Assembly: GCF_021347895.1 (NCBI RefSeq)
Contig: NC_067136.1
Coordinates: 3,183,970-3,247,969, forward strand
Direction of reading: 5' to 3'
DNA: 64,000 nucleotides
Origin: Acanthochromis polyacanthus
Lineage: Eukaryota > Chordata > Actinopteri > Pomacentridae
The first letter of the stretch is position 1. Each line of letters begins with the position of its first letter. Position numbers and translations under genes: made by a program. Below, piece by piece: positions 24,373 through 38,200 of the stretch. The notes beneath the pieces were generated by a model. The model was not told the DNA's origin. It saw only the letters and a list, made by a program, of their open reading frames with translations, and searched no databases.

Positions 24373-26994
24373 TGTGTCTAATATAGGTCATATCAAGTAG
24401 TTTCTCAGATTCATAAACTCTTCCCATCTTATACAACAGTCTGTTTTGTTGCTGTACAACTCAAAAAATGTACTTTATAATCACAGGTTTCAGTTTTCGG
24501 TTCTGCAGTCTGTACTGTACACACATCAAGATCATTAAGAAAGAGGCCAGAGGCTTGTTTGTGCTTGAGAATAGTACATCTGTAGTTGGACACAGGTAAA
24601 GGCCAACAGTTTGTGCTTGGTTACAGTTATTCACACAGTCGATATTTACACAAAATTATACAACATACAACATTACAGCCATGTTACAAAGCGGTTTACA
24701 TTCATCTTTGAGAAAGGTCAAGCAGCATCTGTGGCCTGTCACAACCCTCGTCAGGATACGTCACAACATGATCTGCGAGGAGATAAAAATTTCTTTTTCC
24801 AAAAGAACGACAGAGAACATGATGGATTTAAATCATTTAAACAGACACCTGGAGCATTTAAAGCGGTGGTTCATAAATAGTTTGACATCACCGAATTTGG
24901 TCCCCGAGCGCTAGTGTAAAAATAAACGTCATGAAAACTTTTCTGTCGCTATTGTGTTTAACAAACCCAACTCAAGATTACAACAAGAAAAACGATAAAA
25001 TAAACAGTTTCAGATGTTGAATTTAACAGAAAGAATCCACTAGAATGAGTTCACTCATTAGCTTGCTAGCTAGCTTGCTAATTAGCTAGCTCTGTTAGCC
25101 ATTCAGGTACATGGCTACCCTAGCTCATCTGATCAGCATGCTAAATAGCTAGCTGAGCAATTTACAGCTCTGTTGTTCACTAGTACACAGCTAACTAGCA
25201 GGTTAGCAAGCATGCTAGCAAATAAAGTCATTTGTTCCTTTGTTTATAGTTAGTTCTGTGAGTAAAAGTCCTGTTATTTTTTATGATGCCACTGTTTTGT
25301 GAGACTTTTCGACCAACAAAGAACCAGCTCAGCTACACCTGGGGCCAACACAACTATTTTTTATATCAACTCTTTAATAATTTCTGCCAACAATGTGCCT
25401 TTTCAAGTGAAGCTACTTGAGCTTCTGCTGAAATTTACTTAAAATCCATATTGACTGTAAAAGTTGCGGATCAGACAACACATTTCTTTGTCATTTTGCT
25501 TATTTTGTTTTCATGAGTGTCATTTAATTTCAGCCTGATTCTCACAGTGACCAAATGTTTTCAGCAAACCAAATCCAGATCAACGTATTTTAGATTGAAA
25601 AGCACATTTGAACCAGTTCGTAGTCGGTCAAAAAATCCCAAGGAGTTGGATCACTTTCACAGCTTGAATCAGGACAAAATTCTCCTGGTTGAATCATTAA
25701 TACTTGAAGAAACAATGCATTTCTTCCTCAAAAATCAGGGTAATAGAAAGTTCTTTCTCTTTCTTAAATCTCAAAGTATAATACATTCAATTCATTTGTC
25801 ATTTTTATTCAACGAGGGACTTTGGCTGACGTGAGGTCTCCATTTGTGGCTCTCAAACTCTTAAGTGATCATGCAGTGTTGATGCAGTCGCTCCTTGTGA
25901 ATTGAAAACTAGTGAAAATTAGTCTTGTGTTAAAACCTCTGACTTAAAATTAACTTAGGAAGTTGCAGCGGACTTCATTATTTCTTAAATATGTGTCCTT
26001 TGTACTAATGAATCAACCAGGACTGTTTTACGTCCATCCAAACTTCAAGTAGTCCAAAAATGCAGTCTTCAAAATATATATTGTTTTCCATTCCCAATTT
26101 TACTCTTAAGGCTGGACGATATTGTAGCTCCAGAACAAGCATCTTCCTGAACCTCCATCTGAATGCAACGATGTTCAAAACTCGGCTGCAAAAGCAACAA
26201 AAATAAATCAAGTGAAATGATTTTAACTCCTGTCACTGAACTAAAGCACACTGTGGTGGAATTTTGTTTTCCGTTTTTTCTTACAAAAATATCTCGGCTC
26301 TTTTGAAATGAAATCCCTCAACAGATCTGTGAAAGCGTGATTTCAGAGGCATAGTTTGTGTCGGTGCTATTTTGTGACTCAGCACTTATTCATAGCAAAA
26401 TAAAGCAGGCGTTTCTCATGAGTTTTTTCTTCTCTTCATCCATTTCTTGCTTTTTTAAATTTCATGTGTTTATTTTTTTGTAGGCATGCATTCGTAGACA
26501 ACAAGGACAGAGGAGGCAGACGAGGAGCTGAAACGAGGCTAAACGGGCCCGGTGGGTGGGAACAGAGGGATTGTGGGATTGAACGAGGCGGTGATTGATG
26601 CAGCTCAAACAGAGCGAGGATCCACTTATTGAGGGATTTGAAGAATGAAAGACGTGAGGGACACTGTGTTTAAGCCCTGAAAAAGAAGGATTTTGTCTGC
26701 AGGGTGCCTGATCCCCTCTTACATGTTTCTATTCATTTTTTCTTGCTCATGTCTCTGTTCTTCATTCATTGTGTTTAGAACAGATTAATATTACTCTTAC
26801 ACAGCTCCTGCCTAAGGGGGAACTGAGAGTTGTAATTACAATTAGGCAATTAAAGTCGAAACTCATAATGAAACAACTTTTGGTGATCAAATACTGAAGA
26901 ACTAATTTGCTGGACGGAAATTAAGGGTTTTTTTTTGTAAATGTGTGAAAATTCAATCTCGCAACAGAAAGTGGAGCTGTTGGTGTAGCTCTGA
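24373..26994. other. Unassigned 2.6 kb
   Basis: Contains a GCTAGC-rich patch at 25055-25215 (gctagctagcttgctaatta), simple palindromic sequence. Otherwise no repeat family, exon or RNA gene is recognised. It might include untranslated sequence of an unseen gene, but nothing shows this directly. Confidence 0.4.
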
Positions 26995-27235
26995 TGAAAC
27001 CAACTAGTGGCTGTCAAAAGTTTGGACACACCTTCTCCTTAAATACTTTGTGTTTATTTTCTACGACTTTCTACACCGTAGATTCTCATTGAAGACGTCA
27101 AAACTATGAAGAAAGATATATGGAATTTTGCAGCAAACAATAAATTGTGGAAAAACTCTGAGCATGTTTAGACTTTAGATTCTTCAAAATAGCCACCCTT
27201 AGCTTCTTTTCCCATGTTTTCTCATCAATCGTAAA
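26995..27235. mobile_element. Tc1-like transposon end fragment
   Basis: Begins ggctgtcaaaagtttggaca and contains cttcaaaatagccaccctta. This is the terminal inverted repeat and subterminal order of a common fish Tc1-like family. The opposite end and the transposase are missing. Confidence 0.65.
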
Positions 27236-30200
27236 ACACACCATGGGCTGTCTATTGTTGAATATATGCATGTCTTGACTTTTGCAGCCCAAACTTTACT
27301 CAAAAATGTAACAAAACCGCCAGGAAAAACTCATTATCACCCATAAGTATGCACACACCACTTTGCTAAACTAGCTTAGCATTAATAATTTCAATGTTGC
27401 CAGCTAGAGACAATTTGTGCCTGTCATCTGTTAGCATAGATTCAGCCAATACGTTCTCCTAAAGGAAAATAAACTGATGTTTGAAACACTCAGGTCTTGA
27501 AGCAAATCTATCTCAACAATCCCAGCCACGTTGAGGTTCAGATTAAATAATGAGCTACAAGAATTCTCAAATGCTGCCTTCAGTCTAGAAGCCACCGAGG
27601 CTAACCTTTTAGCATGCTATTGAGCTGATAATGTAGGAAATACAGAGGCAGAGTGCAAAGATGAAGATGTTGTAACATTTGAAACACATGAAAACTCACC
27701 AAACTCTTGCAAAATCAGAGCTTTTAAAAAAATTTCCACCTTTAAACATTGGATTTGAAAAAGATTAGAAACTTAATTGATGGCAATGGATGGGATATTT
27801 CAATAAAGACTCATTTTTGATTCCTTCATAATGACATTCTGGGTTGCTTCATGATGGAGAATTTGATGATTCACTATGAATTAATACATGAGGAGCCCAG
27901 ATTGGAACCAGTTGCATGCAAATATCTGACCTTGGAGCCCAATTTAAATTGAAAAACTCAAGAAAAAAGCAGAGTAGAAGCCCTTAAGGCACTAATTTGA
28001 ACCGATAAGAGACAGTTTATGAAGCAGTTTTTAGCCATTAATAAAACAGCTTTTGGCCTGCCAGGTTGTGAAACATCCACAGCCAATCTAACACCAACAG
28101 CTATGTGTTCTGTACTGATCTCTATCACCAGAACTGCAACAACACTGGACTTTACAAGCAGTAAACAGCCTTTTTTCCATTTTATTGGCAGCTCAGTGGA
28201 TCTGCAGAGTGGGACGAAGCATTGGCAGCAACTCGCTTGGAGCTCGCTGGCATTTGCATAAAAGTACTCAATCATTGCCGCCCATTTAACTCCTCAAATG
28301 TGTTTCATGCCCTCGGGCTGCAGACTCATGTTGTCACTACATCAGTGTGACGACCAGAGCTCGAAAAGACGCCTCAAAAAGTCAATCAGGCAGTGTGGAG
28401 TTAGCGAGAAGCGAGCGCAACACCACAAAAATGTTGTGAAAACGTAGGCGGCTCCTTCTGCAGCGCCTTTTCATTTCAAATGTCCATTTCAAATCCAGCA
28501 AATAAGTCCGTGAACACTCTCTGAAAGGATAATTCTGGTTTATTTCAACTGATTAACCATCCGAAGCCCAAACGCCACCTCAACACTGGCTAGAAGGGTT
28601 AAAAAAATCTGCAAAAATTACAGCCAGAAGCTGCAAAACCAGAGAGAATTCCACCAACTCAACCAAATATAAGCTTAAAATCCTGAATTCCTTGGCAGCA
28701 TCCACCACAGACCCCAACTGTCGACCCTGATGCCGCCCATGTCCTCATTACTGTTGTTTCAGTTTAGTCATAACTATAATCACGTCACTGCCAAACACAA
28801 TAGCAAAACTAATTTATTTGCCTGTATTTGAATAATCAAACCATCTGTCAGTCAAACCCCTCAGAAACTCTTTCCAGCGAACTCTTTGGCATTTTGGATG
28901 TCAAAAGCCTTTCAAACAGAACTTCAAAAATGGTTGCGTGTTTTATTTTTATAAACAAACATGCCTGAACAGTGATGGATCAGATGCCATTTGTCCAGGG
29001 AAACTAAAAAAGGTGAAGATACAGCAAACATCCTCTCAGTGTCACTTGGTTTAAAAACATTACATTTTATTATCACTCTAAGTTTTACTGTAGAAACCTC
29101 CATATGTTGGGTACGATAGTCCAAACACTAATAATGCTCTGCTTTGATTTCACTTTTTTCAGAACTGCTCTATATTATTTTATTGTCCTCTTTTCATTCA
29201 GAGTTATGAAATATGCCACACAGATTTAATTCAGCTCTGTCTCATTCTGTGTTCGTTCAAATGAAAAGTACCAAAATTCAACAAAAATCAACCATTTTCT
29301 TTAATCGGATCCTGCAAAAAATGTAGCTTCTTTGACATTTGTTTTGTCGAGTTTATAATTTGCTAATGCCGCAGTTTCGCTTTATCATTTATTTTTCTTT
29401 AAATGGAGTCATAATTTACTACAATGACACTGTGATGTGTTGAGGCAGACTTGAAACTAGTGACTGAGACCACAAACTCATTAGAAAAACTGAAGTGACA
29501 GATCAAACAAAAAGAAGAAGAATTCTACTGGAGGAGTCGCTCCCTCCTGGCTGTTAGAGATAATGCAGCTTTAAGGCACTTGTGTTGTCAAATTAAATGT
29601 TGTGTGAAACAGTTAGCGAGCTTTTACGGTTTATAAACTCAAACAGGGAACTGATGCTTCTTGGACAAACCAATAAATGTCAAGTTGACGGAAACAAAGT
29701 CCTGACACCTTTTGCTACTTGGTAGTTACTTTAGTGACCAGATTAATGTTTAGATAAATGCAGAAAGAGTCCTACCAGCTATGAATGTTTGCCTCAAAAT
29801 CAAGTTTGAAAAGTGTTTTTTATACTTGATATTTGTCACTTTTCCATCATTGAATTCTCCCACAGATTTCTATTTTGACTTCTTTAAATGCCAACTGTCT
29901 CTCTTTTTTCCAGGCACCTTCTACATAGCAGTGCTTGAGGCGTTCTCGGGTCAGATGAGATATATAATCCCTCCAACCCAGTCAATGTTTCGGTCAAATT
30001 CCATTCCCTTTGCAATGTTTGAAACCAGCTTCAAGATCTTGGTAGAAGTTTGCACTCATTCAGATCTTTTACTTATTGTTTTTACTCTTTAGTGCTGCAT
30101 TGTTTTATGAAGTGTGTTTATTGTGTGATTGCAGGGACAACAGATGCAATTTAGCAGCTAGCTAGCTCTGGCACAACTACGTTTAATTGCCCCTTCATAA

Positions 30201-31636
30201 AATAAATGAACAAATTTAACAGCACTGCGGACACAAATCAGACGCCCGAACCAGTTGGAGCTGGATCTTTACAAGGTGAAGGGGAAGCGACTCTTTGAAT
30301 GTCTGAGCTCCTTTAACTGAACATTTTGGAAGATCGTGTTTTAGTAATGACCAAGATCTCTAGACTACGGGTTTGGTTTGGACTGTTGAGAGCTTTGTCT
30401 TCTGTCACAAAACCTCCACAAGATGCGGACAGTTTCAAAATCGGAGTAAAATTAGGCAAAGATGTGCGACCGTTTAGAGCTTCAAGCGGTTTTAAGGCCT
30501 CAAAAAGGTCTTTAAAAGGTGTCAAATTCAGGATTCCCTTCAATCACCAGGTGTTTATGGATGAATTAAAGGTTTTCACTTTCAGAATCCGATTAGAATT
30601 TCTCGTCCCCGTAATAAGGTTTATGAACTGCAGCAACCGATGATGCTTTAATGTCGTTTTACCACTGATTAGCTTCAGTAATGACGTTTGAATCAAAGGG
30701 CAGCACATGAAACAAAACAGCTCTTCAACACAAGGAGTTTAAAATAATGAAGAGCTGAATTCATGGCGAGACTTTGTGTTAAAGAAAAGGGGATCAAAAT
30801 GAATTAAATAAAAAATCCAGATGAACATTCATGTGTTGGTTGAGGATCTTCCTTCTGCTGCAGTTCTTTTGCTTTCACATGCCGCCTCATTATCCCACAT
30901 CTCCCTCTTTTCCGTCGCCGTTTCCTTCTGCCCTCATGTTTCATCCCTTCGCTCTCCGTTCCGTCCTTCATCTACAGACAAAAGGAATCTGAATCGTCTC
31001 ACTTTCACCCACTTCCTCGTCTTTTTTCTTCTGTTCTCAACATAACGTTAAACACACGTTTTCTTTCCATCTGAGATTTCACTAAAGCTTACATCATGCA
31101 CCCTCCAACAATCCCGTTTTTCTTGTTTATATATATTTCTATATACGTATATATTTTTTTGGCTGCTCCTTTGTTCCTTTAACAGCGGCCTCCGACAACA
31201 TGACTCGCAATCCTTTATAAGCCACTCTGGGTTAAATGTATGAGCTAAATGCTTCACGTATGAAATGAAGACAGAGTAAAAGCCCTGTTTTGACAAGATT
31301 GGGAGGTTTCTCATCCAGTTTTTTTTTTTTATGTCGCCATCAAGCGTCTTGGAAAATTGAATCGACCAGATCGAATCCTTCATGCTGATAAAACGTCCTC
31401 CTTCGCCTTGATGAGGTCGGACTTTGAGTCATTCAGCAGCTCTTCTTCTTCTACTAATCCCCCAATCGGCTCCCAAAAAATTCTTTCATCTCCGACGCTG
31501 GCTCCCTTTTGCTTCCTATTTTCTGTTGCCAAGATGAAATTCTTCTTCCTGCATCTTTAGTCGTCTTTGGGGAAAAAAGATTTCCAGACAATGATGCTTC
31601 AGCTCCTCGATCTCCGTCACGTCAGCCTCACATTCC
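27236..31636. other. Unassigned 4.4 kb downstream of the receptor gene
   Basis: This stretch follows the stop codon of the minus-strand receptor gene, so its upper part must include the 3' untranslated region. I see no convincing minus-strand AATAAA within the first few hundred bases after the stop, so the transcript end is not placed. No repeat array or other gene is recognised. Confidence 0.4.
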
Positions 31637-32221
31637 TCAAACGTCGGTGGCGTTCAGGTGTGCCGACACCACATCCTGAGTTTCCAGAACGATCTTCTTT
31701 GCCCTCCCTCCTCCTCTTCCTGCCATCCCACCGCCAACCGGGTGGATGCTGTCCAGCCGGCTGCCCCTCCCTCGATCGCCGCTGCACTTGAAGACGGCGA
31801 GGAAAGCGGCGCGGTAGTTGCGGTTCATCCAGCCGTACAGCAGCGGGTTGGCAAAGGTGGAGCACATGGCGATCACATGGAAGATGGTGTAGAGCAGGCG
31901 GAAGTCGCGCATGTCCAGCACCTTGCTGTCGATGTCGGTGGCCAGCTGGAAGGCGTGGAACGGCAGCCAGCTCACGGCGAACACCACCACCATGGTCACC
32001 AGCATCTTGGTGGTTTTGCGGCGGCGGCGGTGGCGTTCGGAGCCGGCGCTGCTGCTGCCGCCGACGTTCTCCGCCGGGCTGACGTGGCCACGAAGTTTGG
32101 ACCAGATCCGGGCGTAGGCGAAGGAGATGATGGACAGCGGCAGGAAGTACTGCAGGATCAACATGGAGATGCTGTAGACGGTGCCGTCGGTGCTTTTACC
32201 GGGCCACTTCTCTGTGCACAC
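31637..32221 (-). CDS. npy2rl: npy2rl coding exon 5 (residues 207-400 and stop)
   Basis: Starts after ggtcgcag with VCTEKWPG (disulfide Cys208) and carries helices 5-7 and the C-terminal tail. Visible are LPLSIISFAYARIWSKL, KTTKMLV, WLPFHAFQLATDID, CSTFANPLLYGWMN and the tail cysteine C352. The stop is TGA at 31637-31639. The acceptor has a short, weak pyrimidine tract (gatctggtcgcag). The exon is much more G+C rich than its surroundings, and long open frames on the opposite strand are only shadows of it. Confidence 0.96.
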   Translation of the reverse strand: MCTEKWPGKSTDGTVYSISMLILQYFLPLSIISFAYARIWSKLRGHVSPAENVGGSSSAGSERHRRRRKTTKMLVTMVVVFAVSWLPFHAFQLATDIDSKVLDMRDFRLLYTIFHVIAMCSTFANPLLYGWMNRNYRAAFLAVFKCSGDRGRGSRLDSIHPVGGGMAGRGGGRAKKIVLETQDVVSAHLNATDV

Positions 32222-35200
32222 CTGCGACCAGATCAAAAGAGGAGGTTAGCTTGGATATTTCCAGGTTAATTTCATGTTGACTTTATTAACCCCAACAGAA
32301 ATTCTTGTGCCCAAAATTAATTTTAAAAAAGACAAAACATTAGAATTGCATTGCTTGAAAGGAAAAAGCAAACAAATCTAAGTCTATTACTGTAATTACT
32401 GAAATAAATGAGCTAAAATGAGTTCAGAACAAGAACAGCAAAAAGCAGTGCTGGCAATTATACCGAGGTACTCAGTAATGTCACACACGATACAGGAAAA
32501 AATGGAATTAAATCTTATATTGCACCTGAAAAGTGAAATGACAATATTTATAATCCAACAGATTGTGTCATATTTCCAGAAGGCCTTTAATAAATCTGTG
32601 AAAGAACCTAAACTCATGATTGTTTTATGACAAAGATTCAGTCAGAGTTCTAAGTCATTAGAAATTTTAGACTGCTATGCAAAAGTGTTTGCCCCCCCAA
32701 CAGAAATGTTCTAATTTTGCATATTTGTCCAACTTAAATGTTCCAGATCAAACTAATTTTAGTATTAGACACAAAATGCTGTTTTTAAATCATGATTTCA
32801 TTTCCTAAAAGAAACATCCTGTCCAGTCCACCTTGCCCTATGCGAAAAAGTAATTGCCCCCTTAGCTACCAATCTACCAAATGACCAGATTCATTCATCA
32901 GTTGGGTTCAGTTTCTCCATCCACACTCACTTATGATTACTACCAGGCTTGTTGAACCTAAACATCACTAAATAGAACGTGTCTTCATTGTGAAGTAGAT
33001 AAAGGCTCTGAAAAAGCAGCACATGATGCCACGTTCTGCAGAGATTCAAGAACAGATGAGGAACAAAGTCACTAGCTGGGTTTGGATTGCAGTTTTTCGC
33101 AAAATAAAAGCGATATTTCTAAAATTTCAACAAAGTATATTTGCGCTTTGAATGTGTTTCCATTGAAGGTTGTTCTGGGCAGAAGCATCGTAACTCTCGT
33201 AAAATATCATCCCGCGAGATTTCACTGCAGGAAGATGGACGCCCAAAACCTGTTTCTATCTCCTTCTAACACTCTGCATTCCTCTGCTGTTTGCTGTCTA
33301 GTATGGCAGTGATGTTTTTCTCAAGAATAATGGCAAGAAAAGTCTCGGTCTCCTCTTCTGTCCAAACGTACCGCGCCATGTTTACTCTGAGAGAACTGGT
33401 CATGTGACCAGGTACGTCACGTCCGGTGACGTGTTTCCATTGAGCTTTTGTGATATTTTTCAATGTCGAAACGTCTGAAAAACCACCTCATGAGAGCGTA
33501 AAAACTTTTTAGCGATATTTTATCCATTACCAGTTTTTTATTGCACTATTTACATTTTCCGCATATCTAAGGGTAATGGAAATGCAGCTACTGACATTCA
33601 TCAGTCTGGAGGGTTACAAAGAAATTGCTGAAGCTCTGGGACTCCAGAGAACCACAGTGAGAGACATTATTCACAAATGGAGAAACATGGAACAGTGGAG
33701 AATCTTCCCAGGAGTGGACCAACCACCAACCTTTCTCCAAGAACATCAACATCTAATCCAGGAGGTCACAGAAGAACCCAGAGGAACATCTAAAGATCTA
33801 CAGACCTCACTGGCCTTTGTTAGGGTCCGTCTACATGATTCCACAATAAGGAACACTCTGGAGGAAATGGTTCCATGGGAGAGGTGGAAGGATCAAACTA
33901 CTACTGTCCAAAAAGAACGCGAGGTTCGTCCAAGACTTTTGGGATAGGTTGTTGCTAGAGGTACGGACCCATACCCGTAGCCTGTGGACTACGGATACGG
34001 CACTTGCCATTTGCCAATCAGATACGCGAGATCTGGTCACGTGACTCCCGGTAGACGCTAGCGGTACGGACCGTAGCATCGGTACTACAGGTACGGACCC
34101 TAAACCTGACCCTAACACTAACCCTAACCTTAACCTTTGCTTACCTTTCAACAGTTTGAAGTGGTTAGCAGCTTCTTGACTCACGAGACTCGCGTACGGG
34201 TCCGTATCTGTCTGGCAAATGGAAAGTGCCGTACCCGTAGCCTGTGGGCTACGGATACGGACCCGTATCCGTAGACACTACCTTTGGGATAACATCCTGT
34301 GGACTCCATGTGGTGTAAAGCTAGTACTGCATTCCATAAGAAGAACATGATATCAGCAGTGAAACATGGTAGTGTGATGGTTGGAGGACCTGGAAGACTT
34401 GTCATGAATTCTGCTCTCTATCAGAAAATCCTCCTGGAGAACATCCACCATCAGTTCATGACCTGAAGCTCAACACTAATGGTTTATGCAGCAAGACAGA
34501 GACCCAAAGACCACAAGCAAGTCCACCTCTGAGTTGCTCAAAAAGAACTAAATGAAGGTTCTAGAGTGTCTGAGTCAAATTCAGATGCTGTGACACCACC
34601 TTAAAAGATCAGTTCATGATCTAAAGCCATCTAATGTGACTGAATTAAAACTATACTACAGAGAAGAGTGGAGCAGAATCCCTCCATGGATGTAAAACAT
34701 GATCACAAACTGGAACAAACATTTAACCATTGCTGCCAAACCAGTTATGTTCAGGGAGGCATTTACTTTACCACAGGGGTGGTGTTGGTTTTCAACAAAC
34801 CTTCAATAAATCATCACGGGTTCTGAGTTGTATCTGTACAACATTCAATAAATATAAACATTCGTTTGATGATCTGGAACATTTAAATGTGAGAAATATG
34901 CAAAAATAGAAGATTTCTGTTTGGGGGTGAATACTTTTCACGTTAATAATAGTAAATAGAAATACCTGCATGGTGTGTCCAGGCTCCAGTGAGAAGGAAC
35001 CGTACTCTCTGAAGATGGCCAGAGGACTGGCGAGGACGGCGCTCAACACCCAGGTCCACGCGATCACCCCGAAGCAAACGTCTTTACGCATCCGGGTGTC
35101 CAGGTGATACACGATACACCTGAAACACACGACAACACAACACACCTGATGTCCACCGCATGTATGTACAAGAACAACACGCCTTGTAGTGGATCAGTGA

Positions 35201-38200
35201 TGGACGACAACTGTCTTTTGGCCTTTCAAACCTCAAGCAGCAGTTTTCTGGGTGCTTTTTTTTTTTTTGCTCTAGAACCAACATATCCAACATTTTCCAA
35301 AGTGTCTTGAGGTGTATATTTAACTACGTACATTTTTGGTTTGCTTCCATTCTCGTTTCATTTTTTCACATGACAACTGACTCATGCTGGCACATCAAAG
35401 CTCAGAATTCTTTCCTTTTTATATGTAATCTGGTGAAAAAAGTTCAGTTTTTGCAGATTTGTTTCTGTTAGACATGTACAATGAAGTGGTTTTGATGAAA
35501 TCTCACAATTTAATTTAGTATTATTTTAAAGTTTTACATTTTGAGTCGTTTTGGACAATTTTTTTTTCAATAATTTTGGACACATCTCTGGGTTTCTGCC
35601 ATGTTTTAACAAATTCAGAATCATTTTGGACTTTTTTTTTCAATTATTTGAGCAAATTTAAGTCACTGGACAAATTTTCAGCCAGTTTGGACAATTTTTC
35701 ACTTACACTGGAGAAACTTGAGCCATTTTTAGACAATTTTATCACTAATTTTGGACAAGTTTCCAGGTTTCAGTCATACTAACAAATTTATTATCGTTTT
35801 GGACTTTTTTTCAATTGCTTTGGCAAGTTTAAGTCACTTTTGACAAGTTTTCAGGCATTCAGGATATATTTTTTAAATTACACAGGACAAATTTGACCAT
35901 TTTAAACAATTTTCTCAGTCATTTTGTACACATTTCCAGATTACAGTCATTCTGATAAATTTTGTGGCATTTAGGACAGTTTTTCAGTTTAAAGTCTAAA
36001 TCATTTTGGATATTAGTAAAAAAAAAAATCTGACATTTGAGCTATTTTGACCAATTTTGAAGCCATTTTAGACATTTTTTTCAATCATTTTGAAGAAATT
36101 TCCAGATTTCTAGGCTTTCCTCTATTTTTGGTCTCCTCTTGTTTTGTGTAACATTTGTGATGTTTAGTCTTATTTTCATCAATTTGTGTCTAATACGGGT
36201 TGTTTTGTGCCTGTTTGTTGTTGTTTTCTGCCTCATTTCTGTCACTTTGCCTTGTTTTTTGCTATTTTGTTGAATTTTTTTTGCCTTGTTTTTGTCAGTT
36301 TGTGTCTCATTTTAGTTGTTTTGTATCTGTCTATGCTGTTGTCTGTCTTGTGTTAAGAAGATAGTTCATTATTCTTCCCACCATCAGGGGAAATTTCCAG
36401 AGTTACAGAAGCAAAAATCTTTCAGAGCAGCACAAACCATATGTACAGTAAAGACAATAATTATAATAACTAATATATACAAGAAGGAAGGATGAAAAAT
36501 GAATAAATGCAGTATTACTACACTATAAGTGACATCAGCATAAAGAGGCTTGTGGAATCAATGTAACTGTCATGTAACTTCGTTTTTTGTTGTTTTATGT
36601 TTCTTGTTATTTTAATGTCTTGTTTTTGTCTTGCTTTTGTCTCGTTTTCATCATTTTGTGTTTAGTTTGGGTCATTTCGTGTCTGTTTTTTGTTGCTTTC
36701 TGTCAGTTTGTCTTGCTTCTTGCTGTTTTGTTAAATCTTTTTGCCTTCTTTTTGCCACTTTGTGTCTCATTTGGGTTATTTCTCATCAGTCTTGTCTTGT
36801 TTTTTGTCGTTTTGTGGCTCTTATTTGTCATTTTCATGTATTTTTTATGTGCTTCATTGATCCAGTTTGTTTTAATTTCCTCTCTAATTTGCTTTCTGTG
36901 GAAATACAACCACATTTTCTTCTCATTTCCTTCCTTTCAAATGTCCTGAACATCAATAGGCTGTCTAGATTCACAACCATCCCTGTGAACAACTACGATT
37001 TCCTCGGTAGCTCGGTTTTGTGAAAGCAGAAGCTGCTTCAGAGCGGATTTGGTCGAGCCAAATGGGTCTCTGTGGTTTTCTGCCCGTTTGCTGTTGTTCA
37101 GACGAAATGAAAAAAAAGCTTTTAGCTCTGACAGTCGCCGCTGATGCAGAAACCTGAGAGGAAGCCGGACTGAATGTTCATGAGAAAGCATCTGGACGGT
37201 TCTGGTCGACATGTTTGAAATAAACTACTGGATCCTACATTAAAGCATCAGCTGCAGTTCGTAGAAAAAACAGATGAATTAAACTGGAAGAAGAACCAAA
37301 CTTAAACATCCTGACTGGTTTTCATCATTTTACACAGCGAGTCATTTTCAGTTTTGACAGATTTAATTCCGTTCGCCGTCATAACTGCTGCAGTTTTTCA
37401 GCATCCAGAATAATGATTCCTTAATGAAGCAGGTCGTTATGCTAAATGTGTTGACTCATTAATGCCACATTACATCCAGAGCATTGTACCGCCGCATTAG
37501 TCCAAGAATCTGACAGGAAGGTTGTCGCTTGTGAGGATTTGTGGCTTTTAATCGCTTTGTTTCAGTTTGGGGAAGTATTGTTTTGAGCTCAATTTCTGCA
37601 TTAGAAGACCTGAATTATCCCTTCTGTTTATGATGTAACCTTGGACGTAGCTTTTGAGGGCATAAAGAACGTTTTTTTAAGCATTTCATGAATACATTTT
37701 TGCATATTTATCACAGTGGACACGGTGGAGGTGAGAGAATCTTTGTCAAGTTGGAGTTTATGTCTAGATAGATTTATTAAAGGTCATCTGTTGGATCAAA
37801 AATATACAAACTGCAATTTGAATGATCAGTTTTGTTGAAGAAGAAAGTTCTGACAATCAATTTTTTTTTTAGTTTCATGACCTCTTAACTTCTCCCAAAT
37901 GACTACAATCAACTACAGCTGCTGACTCCTCTGGTCCAGTTTAATTGGGAAATTTAACATCTGCTGAGGCATAAACATACGCACGGCAACTTTGAATTAC
38001 CAGTTTTGATGACGTAGACAGTTGTGTTAATCAGACTTTCTTGGGGGCATCTTAATTTCTCATGAGTGATTGCAATTGACTACAGCTGTTGACTCTGTTG
38101 AGTCAAACATATACATACAGCAAATGTTAATATATGGTTGAATTTGTCCATTTTTACCTCCATTGTTTTTTCTGGTTTCAATCTTCTGGTTTATCCTTGA

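Larger units (their letters stand above)
32664..34800 (+). mobile_element. Tc1-like transposon relic hosting two later insertions
   Basis: The left end resembles a fish Tc1 TIR (ctatgcaaaagtgtttgccc). Transposase pieces follow in order: about 33025-33070 (AEIQEQMRNK-like), 33596-33930 (GYKEIAEALGLQRTTVRDII, a helix-turn-helix) and 34290-34560 (a decayed VKHGSVMV block, then QQDRDPKTTSK-type sequence holding the second Asp region). Removing the insertions at 33074-33589 and 33947-34282 makes the pieces contiguous. The frames are broken many times. It lies in intron 4 of npy2rl, antisense to the gene. Confidence 0.8.

Noticed and set aside
24611..24914. Overlapping plus-strand frames of 77-89 codons
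   Set aside because: No recognisable motif, no conserved context, and the length is within chance for this composition.
27958..28275. 105-codon minus-strand frame
   Set aside because: No domain, and the opposite strand is equally open. Treated as chance.
31658..32269. 203-codon open frame on the plus strand
   Set aside because: It is the antisense shadow of G+C-rich exon 5 of the receptor.
34098..34137. Interstitial telomere repeat (ccctaaccttaacc)
   Set aside because: Only a few degenerate units inside a MITE whose TIRs and target duplication explain the insertion. Not a chromosome-fusion mark.
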